Source: Xiphias gladius
Lineage: Eukaryota; Chordata; Actinopteri; Istiophoriformes; Xiphiidae
Assembly (NCBI RefSeq): GCF_016859285.1
Contig: NC_053416.1
Location: forward strand, 8,682,001-8,746,000
Direction: 5' to 3'
Length of the DNA: 64,000 bases
Under the pieces are notes generated by a model. It worked only from the letters and a program-made list of their open reading frames with translations. It was not told the origin of the DNA and ran no database searches. The number at the start of each line of letters is the position of its first letter. Positions within the stretch are counted from its first letter, which is position 1. Shown here one piece after another: positions 1 through 10,123 of this stretch. Made by a program: the position numbers and the translations under genes.

Positions 1-777
1 AAATAAAGGAATGAGAGACAGAGACAGATGAGGGTGGAGTTAACCTCCCTTCTTCCCTGTCTGCCCCCCCTTTCTCCCTCTGCCTCTCCCACTCTGCCTC
101 TCTCTGGCTGTTGCGGTTAAAAAGGGAGAGTAAGGGCACATTCAAGATTTCGTTGCGATTGAAGAATCACTTTTTCCCTCTTCCCCCAGTGGAGTATGGG
201 GGATGGAGCTGGGTGCAGAGGGGTGTGTCAGAGCACAGATGGGCTCTATTTTGATTATGGAGCATTTGTTGTTATGGGAGACGGAAGGAGGGGAGGGGCC
301 AAATAGTGCGTGTGTCTATATAAGACTTGCACTTAAACTCCAAAGAGCCTGGTCATCCCATGGCCCAGGCTCATCCAGACACTGACAAAGCTGACCAACT
401 CTGCCTTGTTACGACAGCTCTCACTACTGACCGGAATAATCTGTGGTTACATGAGATTCAGCAGAGGACTTGAGATTTTATTACCTGGCCTACAACTTTT
501 GGATTTACATGCATTTTTCTTCATCTGTTCAACATTATTTTTTTGATGGATATTGAATTGATATTAATACCAATCAATTTAAGTTTACGCATATGTGCAT
601 GTGTTTACGTGTGTGGTTGCATTGTTACATTTGTGTGCTGGTGCAGATGGATGTGATGTAACATCAGACTGGAGGTTTTTGCAGAGGTATGGCCTGTGTC
701 CAGTATCACATGGGATATAGCAATGCCTCTCCCCTTCCTGTGTTTGTTTGTGTGTTTGTGCGTGCGTGCGTGCGTGC

Positions 778-778
<1 letters not shown>

Positions 779-811
<33 letters not shown>
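779..811. repeat. (TG)n microsatellite
   Basis: About 16 uninterrupted TG units, preceded by a GTGC-rich imperfect stretch. Simple repeat only. Confidence 0.95.
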
Positions 812-812
<1 letters not shown>

Positions 813-2404
813 TGTGGTGGGGGGGGCTTGGTGTGTTTGTCTTTGACTACACCTGCATAGTTTGACTAGAAAAAGAAAGTAACTTCACGATCTGAGAGCT
901 GGTTACATTGTGCAGTGTGTTTGAGGTGTGCGATGTGTGTTGATACATGAAAGACGGAACAGAGGGAGTATATTTAGAATTGTCAGTCAACTTGCTATTT
1001 AAAGAATAGAAAAGGCAAGGGAAGTCAGTTGATGTCAGCTAACAGCATGAAACTACACAGTGAAGAAATTCAAGTACTGTATTAGTGCGATATCTAGGCC
1101 CTATCAACAGGCAGTGGGTGTTCATGTGTGTCTGCATGCGTGGGTGTGTATCTGCATAGTTTTTTCCTATGTATGGGTGTGATTTGGTCATTTGTTATTC
1201 CATGCTTGCATTCTCGCATGCTTCTGGTTTCCTTCTACTTCGTGGTTTTGTTGTTTGTGTGGACCAAGTGTACTTTGGCTGACGCCAAAACTTGTCTGCT
1301 CGCTGTCCTCGTCCAGTCAGCACACGTACCATTCTCCGTATCTATCCATCTCACTTATTCAGACGGGACATACTGTCGTCTGTTCGTTCAAAGGTCCAAT
1401 CACCTGGAAAAACTTCCTGTCACAGATTTGATCGCTTACGACATCCTGTCTCTGATTGACCGGTCAGCCTGACCACTGTGGGCGCATCTGGTACAAAAAA
1501 AAATGACACTTTAATACCCGACGCAAATACGTTCAGAGGTCGTGGTGGTGTTGATTGTATAATGAAGAGGTACAGAGGTGAACTGAGGACACAGCTGTGG
1601 CCTTCGCAAGTTAGGGCAACAGCCGTTTGATGTATGATGTCATCTGCAGTCATTTGTCTGCCTGTGTACTTTACTGGACTGTTTTAGAGGCCGTGGCTGG
1701 GCACTGGCGAGGAGCGCTGTGGTTTGGCTGTCCTTAAGGGTGCCTAGCTGACACTACAGGGGCAGATATTAGTCATCGTGACTATGGAGGAGGACTGTGG
1801 TGGAGTCTACATTAAACAGAGAGAGAGAGAGGCATGTCTTGGCTTACATATCCAAAAAATGTGAACACTGTTGTGCAATCTTGTTTAGTTTCAATTAACT
1901 ATTAAAGGGGTTTGGAGGGTTAAAAAGGGACATTACGATAATGCCATCGAGAGCCTTTGCTGTGCTTGTGTAGCTCAGTGATATTTGTAGAGGAATGCTA
2001 TGCAGAATAAAAGTGAGAACATTTTTGTGGAGCATTCAAAACTAAAGACAAAACAAACAAATAGCTACTGAAGTAATCACCACAATAAAAGTCGTAAAAC
2101 CTTGATGGGTTTTCAATTACACCAGACTTTGTAAGCCTTGCATTGGGTCCTAATGACAACCTAAGACTGCTCCTAAAATGTATTTGATATTAAAGGTTTA
2201 TAGGTTTCATTTATAATAATTATATATAAATCAATATTGGAAACACTTCCATGCTATAATATACAGCAGTTGTCAGATTGTCAAGATTGATAAATTTGAA
2301 AGAATTATAAACAGCAGAGATCTACAGTGGTTAATCAGTGGAATGCTCCTTTAAATGTGGTTTGCAGTGATACTTGTGTTTGTGTATGTGTGGGTGTTTG
2401 TGTG

Positions 2405-2409
<5 letters not shown>

Positions 2410-2492
<83 letters not shown>
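2410..2492. repeat. Long (TG)n microsatellite
   Basis: About 41 uninterrupted TG units, flanked by imperfect TG-rich sequence. The Val-Cys open reading frames across it are artefacts of the repeat. Confidence 0.97.
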
Positions 2493-2493
<1 letters not shown>

Positions 2494-4129
2494 CTGTGTG
2501 TATTTATCAGATAACTTTACTTCTCAGCCTTGAACAGTAAGAGTTTATGTGCTGTTGTTTAACTTTCAGCACATGAGCTTTTACGGTGCAGGGAGGCAGA
2601 GGTTAAACAACTGTTCCTCCAGCTTATCTTTCCTTTCTTCTCGTTGCTTTTTTCAAACAGTCAGCGCGCAGCAAATATGTTGCCATTTTAAAAGATCGTG
2701 GACAGAGAAAATGAAGAGTGGCCAAGGACACATTGAAGAGTAAAATAGTTTCCTCCCCATACACTTCTGTAAATCATCAGTTAGTATGCTTTTTGATAAG
2801 TGGAGCCAGAGTTATGTGCGTCATATGACTGCACCAATCTGAAAGTATAATTGCGTATATCGTTTTAATCTATGTTTTTCATCTTAGTGGTTAAAACTGC
2901 CACAATGTGTTTTACATTTACTTTTTATGTTAAGAATGAAACTGCAATTTCACCATGGTGCAGCCATGCTTTCTTTTCTGACTTTTTGCTCGCAGCACTC
3001 TACTAATGCTGACAACATGCACCCTGAACTGCTCAGTTCTCTGTATTTATTTTGGCATTCTTCACTTACTTAGGAAAACTACAACTCTCTAGGATGTCGG
3101 AGAGTTTGGACACACATAAATTGAATGAGAAGTCTACCTTTCTATCATGCTGGAATCAGGAGTCACTCAAAAAGTACTTGTCTTGTTTTAGCCAACTTTT
3201 CTACTCTATACGCCGTCTGTCAGATCAGTTACAAACAAGGGGACATTGAAAAGCATCTTACCTTAGCAAGTATCCACAAAACACTGTGGCAAATGTTTTA
3301 AATGTTTTATTTGATTTTATTAAACCAGGCACATGTTTTGCTCCAAAAGGTTTCAGCTTGGAAAAAGTTTACTACCTTTGTTATAAACAGATGACACAGA
3401 CAAATCCTGACCTGTAGAGGGCAGAATAGCTCTGGATATTAGTACTGCTTGAGGAGGAGAGGATCAAGGACTAGTCCATTCCTTGTGTGTTTGTTTTTTT
3501 TTTTGCAACCATAATGTATGTGCGTGTCTCTGCATGTGAGCATGCATACATGTGGGTTAGCCCACCTGTGTAGGATCCAGCGTGTGGTTTGCGTCTGCCT
3601 GAAGGTTATAGCGCTGCCACCTGGGAATTCCTGACTGTGCTGCTTTGAAGTGAGGCCGCTCTTGTCTGATAAACAGAGAGCGGAACAGGTGTTGGAGCTG
3701 GCTGACTCATCCGTCTAGCATGTGTTCTTTGCATTTATCGCCGTTCTCAAGGTTCGAACCTTGCAGAAACACATTATACCTAATAAAATAAAAGTGAAAG
3801 GCAATATGTGTCCCTATGTGTCATTGCGTACGTGATTGTTAAAACTTTCTTTGGTGAATCAGAGAGATTACATTTGAATTACAACACTACAAAATCAAAT
3901 TAAAGAAGCAGTCATCTTGGTATCTAATCAAAGGACTTGCACAGGAACTTGAAGCCATAAGAAAGTCAAACTGACAACTCCTCTGCTCCAGACAGCGGTG
4001 TACATGAATGAGTGAACGACCTCTGACCTACTTTCTAAATGAGAGGAGAATTTCAACAGATAAATCAAATACAAACGTAATTATCAGCTATAACGTAAGT
4101 GTTTCTTTCTTTTTTCTTTCCTGATGGTA

Positions 4130-4222
4130 ACTGCCCCTAACGACCATGGCTGTAGACTGTTACCATGGTGCTGTTGCTAGAGTAACAATCTAAAGCCACG
4201 GTTGCCATGGAGACAGCAGGGT
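4130..4222 (-). ncRNA. mir132: mir-132 precursor hairpin
   Basis: MicroRNA precursor on the minus strand. The 3' arm (4162 down to 4141) reads TAACAGTCTACAGCC followed by ATGGTCG, identical to vertebrate miR-132-3p as known to me. The 5' arm (4202 down to 4181) reads ACCGTGGCTTTAGATTG followed by TTACT, matching the miR-132-5p passenger strand. The arms pair across an 18-base loop (4163-4180). miR-132 is a neuronal, activity-induced (CREB) microRNA acting in dendrite growth and synaptic plasticity. It lies about 0.4 kb downstream of mir-212 on the same strand, the same order as in mammals, so both probably come from one primary transcript. The outer limits of the hairpin are approximate. Confidence 0.95.
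4141..4162 (-). ncRNA. mir132: Mature miR-132-3p
   Basis: 22 bases whose minus-strand reading begins TAACAGTCTACAGCC. The seed AACAGTC is shared with miR-212-3p, so the two mature microRNAs should share most targets. Confidence 0.95.
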
Positions 4223-4553
4223 GGCGGAGGAGCTGGAGTTGGCATGGTAACTGGAAACTGGAAACTGCAATGTCTCATTGGTTTGACCGTGGATCTTACG
4301 CACGTAAATGATGTAGGACTCCCCCAATGCAAGCCCACACAGGTTTCCTTTTCTGAGCCCGAGAAAAAGAGACAGAGCAGGAGAGACACAGAGAGCGAAA
4401 TCTCTAACATATGTAGCGAGCTTCCACCATCAAGTCAACCATTTTAAAAGTATTGAGCAGTATTTCCGTGGTGTTATTTTTCCTTTAGGTTGACATCACT
4501 ATGGCATAGCCTCTGCATGTCCGTGTTCTCTTCAGCGTGGTGTTTGGTGCATT

Positions 4554-4647
4554 GCCAGGCTTCAGTAGCCATGACTGTAGACTGTTACTGTACTGTGACA
4601 CTGTATAAGCAGTAAGCAGTCTAAAGCCAAGGTGCTGATGCTCTGGC
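4554..4647 (-). ncRNA. mir212: mir-212 precursor hairpin
   Basis: Second microRNA precursor on the minus strand. The 3' arm (4587 down to 4567) reads TAACAGTCTACAGTC followed by ATGGCT, which is the fish form of miR-212-3p as I recall it; mammals have a C in the central region and a different 3' end. The 5' arm (4633 down to 4611) reads ACCTTGGCTTTAGACTG followed by CTTACT. A 23-base loop separates the arms, and basal pairing extends to GCCAG/CTGGC at 4554-4558 and 4643-4647. It is upstream of mir-132 in the transcription direction. The two hairpins resemble each other in both arms, in line with an old tandem duplication. Confidence 0.93.
4567..4587 (-). ncRNA. mir212: Mature miR-212-3p
   Basis: 21 bases on the minus strand starting TAACAGTCTACAGTC. 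It has the same seed as miR-132-3p, so the two are a functional family. Confidence 0.92.
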
Positions 4648-4649
4648 CA

Positions 4650-6230
4650 CGTTAGGAGGATGGGGAAGAGATTGTGAAAAGGACAAACTCTCCCCTTGTG
4701 GAAACCTGCATCGGCAAAAAGAGGAGAGGATATAGGTATAACGTTACTGGAATCACACCTGACACAATTGCCAAGAGGTACATGATGATCAAGACAGTCC
4801 CTGACGACCAGGGGCATCCCGGGGACCTAAATATTGTCATGGAAAGACACTGAGTAGATAAGATGCTGAAAACTGCAGCCACCACTTTCTTCAGTTAGGG
4901 CTTTAGGTGTAGTTGTAGCACCATCTCTGCCTTATTATTCATAACCCTGTGTAATTAATTTAAAACAAGGACATGTTGCTAAGTAAAACTTGACGTGACT
5001 ACAATCCAAAATTAGCTTTAGACTTGGATGATCAGATGACTTGGAAAACAACAGGGCTGTATGATAGCAGGTGTCAAATATTACAAAATGTATTTTTAGT
5101 TATTTATTTTTTACAGATGATACCATTATTTACACTAATGATTGAAGTCCAGAAATGCTTGTCTGCCTTTTCAAAAATAAAAAATAGAAAGTTAGAAGGG
5201 AAAAAAATTATCAAGCAATCAATGAATCATCTAATCATTCTGCTGATCAGCCGATCAGTCAGTCAAGCAACGGTAAAAACTTTAAGGTGTCCAACTTTGT
5301 AACAAAATTAATAAAGTTTGTACAAGTTTGTACTCAGTCATATTTTTTTTTTCTGAAAGCCTAGAAAACTTTATAAACATTCATTTAAAAACTGTTGGCA
5401 AGACTGGGATTACGCACCATCCACCCACTTTTTTTTCTCCTGTCTCTGACCTAGTTAGTGTTTATATGTATGCAAGTGTGTGTGAGATAGAGAGGGAGAG
5501 TGGGTGAGGCAGATGGGCAACATGGGAGAAGGAGAGAGAGCGATCTAGTGAACTGTGTTGGACTATTTTTATATAAAACGAAACAGTCCGTCACCGATCC
5601 CGGAGGAGAATAGGAGTATTTTAGGACTTCCTATTTTTTTGATCGGGTCCTTTGATCAGGTTGGGAATAAATTGAATATTTGAGTTGTTTTTGCATGGAC
5701 TACCATATCTTCAAAAAGCCCCAAACAAGTCATTGCCGAATAAGAATTCTACAATAATGACCACTGACCAACTAATTTACCAAAACCTGAAACAACTTGA
5801 ATCCTTAAAACTAACTCTCTCTCTCTCGCTCTCTTTCTCACCCTCGACGCTCTTAAACTGCTGTGTTTTCGACACTTATGAGATTTGTCTCTACTCAGGG
5901 GGCTCACCGACCGAGTACAGGGGGCACTTCAAAGCTCTGCAATCATGGCACAGTAGGCCAAAGACGACTAACACCAGTCGAACAGAAAACTCTGTAAGAA
6001 CTACGAAAAAGTTGGTAGTTCAAATCTGTGCGGCAAGAAAAATCATGATAGAAAGCCATTAGTTTTGAAGGATATTTCATTAACAAAGCTTATTAATTTC
6101 AGTCCTTGTCAGTTTATAGAATTGTTTTGTGACAAGCAAAATATCTCGTCTACATGAATTTGATTTGTTTGCATAAGCAAAGCGCCTCGTGTTAATGAGG
6201 GTTTCTCTGCAACAGGTTCCCCCTTTCATC
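4650..6230. other. Non-coding stretch between mir-212 and the RE1/CpG block
   Basis: AT-rich with no supported gene. A purine-rich block lies near 5480-5545 and a CT-rich run near 5815-5845. If mir-212/132 is transcribed from upstream (higher coordinates), this is transcribed as primary microRNA intron or leader. The open reading frame at 5685-6062 has no recognisable domain. Confidence 0.4.
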
Positions 6231-6281
6231 TCGGTTTCAGCACCAGGCCGCTGGGAAAGCGACGCAGCGGCGCTGTGGCTC

Positions 6282-6302
6282 GGCGCTGTCCGCGGTGCTG
6301 AA
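6282..6302 (-). promoter_or_regulatory. Canonical RE1/NRSE (REST binding site)
   Basis: The minus strand reads TTCAGCACC, then GC, then GGACAGCGCC. Both half-sites of the RE1 consensus are complete with the standard two-base spacing. REST/NRSF bound here would silence transcription in non-neuronal cells through CoREST and Sin3/HDAC. REST repression of the miR-132/212 locus is established in mammals. A second left half-site, TTCAGCACC on the plus strand at 6236-6244, lies 38 bases away without a clean right half. Confidence 0.9.
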
Positions 6303-6659
6303 CTGGCCCACGGCCGAGACCCGCACAGCGGAGAGGCGACCGATAAGCCTCTTTTTTTTTTTTTACCGCGGGCCGTAGAGAGTGAAACGCGGCGGATCTT
6401 GCCGCACAGAAGCTCTAAAAAGCTAACGTGTATTTAATCTCATAACGACGCACTAGGTCTACGAGTTGTAACTCTTAACGTCTATCTCCCGTTACACACT
6501 GCAGCGCCCTGGTCGCTGCAACTTAACCTGTCAGAGGTGGACCAGAGTGGACCCCTCTGCGGTCTCTGCTCTCACCGCCGAGTAGATGCCGGTCGGGTGA
6601 CGGCTACGGTGACGCGTCTCAGCGCTCGGGAAGTCACGTGCCCGAGGGTAAGGCTCGTG

Positions 6660-6667
6660 TGACGTGG
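6660..6667 (+). promoter_or_regulatory. CRE-like site TGACGTGG
   Basis: Seven of eight positions agree with the palindromic CRE or its common TGACGTGG variant. It lies inside the CpG-rich block upstream of mir-212/132. Single short motifs are weak evidence; the value is in the clustering with those at 7309-7316 and 8568-8575. Confidence 0.4.
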
Positions 6668-7308
6668 CATCGCGCGCAGACCAATCGCCGCCGTCCCATT
6701 CTGCCGCCTGGCTTATCAGGGCGCGTGGGCAGTGGCTTGGTCTGGCTCGGTTACCGTGGGACCGGGGAGAAACCGCTTTTGACCGGGCACACTTGAATCC
6801 CGAGACCTGGACTCTCACCCTTTGTTTCTGTACTTTCTACCAAAACCTAGAAGTGAGACGACACCTCTGAGTATCCGTTACTTCTCAAGATTTGAGCATC
6901 GGACTCATAGAAATGCACCGCACTAAGTTACAGAATTAAGTATTAGGGGGAACAAGGTCGTTTTCCACGCTATTAGATAATGATATAACACTACGATATT
7001 TTAGATGGCCTCGCTTTACAAACACATCGTTGTCATCGTCTGGCCAAAGTCAGCGCAACGGTAGCCACAACAACGAGTTGTGAATGAACAAGGGGTTTCA
7101 TTGACTCGCTCTGCCCACTCCTCCCTCGTGATGTCCGTGCACGAGCCTTTTCACATTGTGCGCATTCACACCCACGCACGCCGGAGGATCACACCGCAGT
7201 GTGCGCGTGCGAGCGCGCCCGTGATGCCTTTAAAGAGGGTTATAGTAGGTGACTGCGTATCATCTGCAAAGTGCGCAAGAATGACGCAGGGCTGACTTCA
7301 CCGCCTGA

Positions 7309-7316
7309 CGACGTCA
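7309..7316 (-). promoter_or_regulatory. CRE-like site TGACGTCG
   Basis: The minus strand reads TGACGTCG, one base from the full CRE TGACGTCA. It is at the upstream edge of the CpG block. CREB activation through several CREs is the known driver of mammalian miR-212/132 transcription. Confidence 0.45.
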
Positions 7317-8241
7317 CAGAACTGAGACTGGCAGAAAAAAAAAAAAAAAAAAAGTTAAAGGAAGCGCCGGCCGGAAGTGCATGAAGGGGAGAGAGAAGGG
7401 ACGGGGGGAGGGGGGGGGGGGGGTCGCCACACCGGAAGAAAGTGATGGATATAATGTCATCACTATCACCGGAAACCTCCCGGTGCCACGCGCTCCCGAG
7501 AATGTACAGGGGTTGATTAGGTGCACCCCCCCGCCCCCACCCCAACCACCCACCACCACCACCACCACCCCCCACCAATGCCACCACCTCAGAGACGCAC
7601 ACATTCATACAGAAAACCTGCACATACACACACACTGGGTCACATTTAGAGGGTTTGCGCCTCTGTGTCTGCGCACGTGTCGGTGTACGTTGCACGCTGG
7701 CCTTAGCCCACCTTGGCGTGCGCCACACCGCACAGTCTACAGAGACAGCCCGACCCAGCACAGCGTCTACCTGTTAAATCCCGGTCCAGGTGCAGCCCGC
7801 GCGGCACAGGTGAACATCAACAACCAACATACGTGGTGATTCACATCGCCCGCGTTTTACCGTGCGCGATTAGCGCAGGGTGAACCAGACTCGGGCAGAG
7901 GGGAAAAAAAACCCACAAAGGCTGTGTCGAAGGTGATTTTGATCCGCAGCTTGCGTTTCCTGAGATGTGAGATGCTCTCTCTTTTTCATGTTGCGGGCTG
8001 AGTGCTGCCCACATGGGAGCGAAAATGAGTCACACTGCAGCAACTTTCAACCAGAGAGTGAAGATGAGAACAGTGTCGGTCAAAACGGACTACGGGGCTT
8101 GTGAACGGGATGGCCCGTCCAGTGCATCTCTCCATAGGTTGCACTTAACCCATATCCGAGGTGATTTGTTTCGTTTTTTTGCCCCCAGCATTCGGATAAA
8201 AGAACATCAATCTAGTCTGCAGAAAGAGAAATGGAACTTAC

Positions 8242-8599
8242 CTCAGTCGAAGTTCCCAGTGTGGCCACGGCTGCGGCTCCTTGCTGTGGAAATACGTCTG
8301 TCCTATCTCTAAACTCGCAGTCTTCATCAACGCGAAACTGTCGGCGCATCATCTGTGCCATGCCGTCTTCGCGCGCAGACGCCGCCGTGCCTCTCCTCCA
8401 AAGTCGCTTCCCCTTACAGACCGGGCTCTCCCATCAACCGTAGGCTTTTTATAGAGATCCCGTAGTAACTAGTAGAGGGGAACGGGGGAGGGAAGAAGGG
8501 GAGAGAGGGAGAGAGGAGGAGAGGGAGAGCTCATTCAAAGATTCACCTACACATGTACGTGCGTATCCCACGTCACTGGACGGAGTGCAGCTATTTATA
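8242..8599 (-). promoter_or_regulatory. Candidate promoter and first exon of the mir-212/132 host transcript
   Basis: On the minus strand a TATAAATAG box (8599-8591), a CRE-like TGACGTGG (8575-8568) and a second TATAAAAAG box (8453-8445) are followed by a strong splice donor, ACTGAG|GTAAGT, with the exon ending at 8242. A transcript starting about 30 bases after either box would have a non-coding first exon of roughly 180-320 bases and an intron running toward mir-212 at 4.6 kb. Mammalian miR-212/132 is likewise processed from an intron of a non-coding gene. This is an inference from motif order; no transcript evidence is available. Confidence 0.4.
8568..8575 (-). promoter_or_regulatory. CRE-like site TGACGTGG near TATA boxes
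   Basis: Minus-strand TGACGTGG. It is about 115 bases upstream of the proximal TATAAAAAG box, a usual CRE-to-TATA spacing for CREB-inducible promoters. Confidence 0.4.
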
Positions 8600-10089
8600 A
8601 AGGGGAGGAAAAGTATAGCCTGAATCACTGTGCAAGTCTTTATAAAGCGGGATGAAAATAGCATGTTTGTTGTGTGTGCGCCCTTAACACCGAAATCATG
8701 TCAAATATTAAAGGCTCGAGCGAAGATTCCTGCAATATAAAGACATTTAGCGTCTCTGAGGTCTTCATTAGTGAGTTTAATCCTATTTCTGTCTCTCAGT
8801 ATTCCTATAATAGCTTATTTATTACATAATTGTCCTTTGCTAGGCTAAATTTCGCAAGGGATGCATTTCAGGATCTCATTGTCAATTTTTTTTTTTGCCA
8901 AGAAGTCAAAACAGGCAAAACATGCTGTAATTGCTTCTTTCAGAGAATTGAGTCGTTCCTTCGGTGATAGTATTATGTTCAGTTCGAGTGGATACTTCAA
9001 GGCATCAAAAAAAAAATACTATTTTGTATGTTCAGAGTGAATCAGATCATCCTAAAAAAAAAAAAAAAAAAAAATCTTACAGCTCCAGTTCTCTCTCGGT
9101 GCCGTCTATTTATTACATAATATTAAAACAGACTAAATGTTTTCGGGGGGAAAAAAAATACGATTAAAGCTGACACTTACAGTCCAGTGTGTTCAAAAAA
9201 TGTTTACAAAGTGTTATTGGCGATGAGGAAATCGTGATGCTTGGATTAGACGATGAATCACTGCAGCTGCCTGCTTAGAATGACTGAAAATGTTTGGTGC
9301 AGCGCACTGACTTTTTTTTTTTTTTTTTTAATATTGATGTCATCTTGGACATAAACAATTTTACAAAAAAACAAAAAAAAAATCCACCCCAGATTCCGCA
9401 TATCTGTAGAAACCTCAGGAGAGATGTGACAGGAGTCGTGCGTAGATCCATCCCGACGCTGCTGAACTCACAAGACATTCGGGGAGGATTTGGGGGAGAC
9501 CCTCGTGCGTAAAGAAGCGTGTCAGACATACGTAGGCGTGTGCAGTGAGAGACTCCTGTAGATTAGACGCACTTTGGACATGGGCTCTAAGATGTCACTT
9601 TTCTCAGGATGTGCTCTCGGGTTGAGAGAGCAAAAATCACGCCCCGCACAACCACGGTGGACGGCGAGGGAAAACCTTTAGTGCCCTCGCGCTCCTCCAA
9701 ACACCGCAGGGATAGGGCGGGCGTGGATTATGGCCGGTCCCCTTAACAGCCCAACTCCACCTCCACCAGCCTCTTTGTCCAGAAACTATTGAATAAACTG
9801 GAGATGATTTCCCCTCTTACCGACTGTGGATTTCAAAAGAAGAGACTCCTAAATTATAATTCAACTCTCAACTTAAAGCAAAGTCCAAATCAGAGCAACG
9901 CCATTTAGCCACTGGAGGGAAAATTCCTGCCATGCCTCTTCTTTAACCCTTCATGATTGAGAGGTAGCCAGCTGCCACAGGTGAAGGTACAGGCCTACAG
10001 CAGCAAATGTGCAGAATTAAATTTTGATGGAATATGGCCTCAGTGCTCGTCCAATCCCTTTTCACTCCCAGTTTTAATTTGAAACGTTT

Positions 10090-10123
10090 CATTATGAATA
10101 CCCCCTTTATGGTATTCATAATG
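10090..10123. repeat. Perfect 13-bp inverted repeat (hairpin)
   Basis: CATTATGAATACC at 10090-10102 and its exact reverse complement at 10111-10123 flank an 8-base spacer. Function unknown; it is too short for a microRNA precursor. Confidence 0.7.

Larger units (their letters stand above)
1..4128. other. Non-coding stretch downstream of mir-132
   Basis: No open reading frame here looks like a real gene; the short ones have no recognisable domain, and those at 2.33-2.54 kb are translations of a (TG)n tract. The stretch lies 3' of mir-132 in its transcription direction, so part of it may belong to the primary microRNA transcript. A TATATAAG string sits near 317-324 but nothing downstream supports a gene. 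Two TG microsatellites are listed separately. Confidence 0.5.
6240..7380. promoter_or_regulatory. CpG-rich regulatory block upstream of mir-212/132
   Basis: CpG dinucleotides become frequent here compared with the surrounding AT-rich DNA (for example 6240-6420, 6540-6780 and 7170-7330). The block holds a perfect RE1 element and several CRE-like sites, listed separately, and lies 1.6-2.7 kb upstream of mir-212 in its transcription direction. I infer it is part of the microRNA promoter/enhancer. No open reading frame here has a recognisable product. It ends near a poly(A) run and a poly-G run (7336-7353 and 7412-7424). Confidence 0.55.

Noticed and set aside
2327..2540. Val-Cys repeat ORFs
   Set aside because: Direct translation of a (TG)n microsatellite; same for 14506-15097 (CA)n and 22398-22633.
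3749..3768. Possible tRNA T-arm: GGTTCGAACC near 3753 matches the B box
   Set aside because: It is a plain 14-bp palindrome (AAGGTTCGAACCTT). No A box, anticodon arm or acceptor stem can be placed upstream.
7240..7839. Overlapping ORFs of 96-173 codons on both strands
   Set aside because: They read through poly-G, poly-A and CCACCACC low-complexity tracts inside the CpG-rich block, with no domain or splice support.
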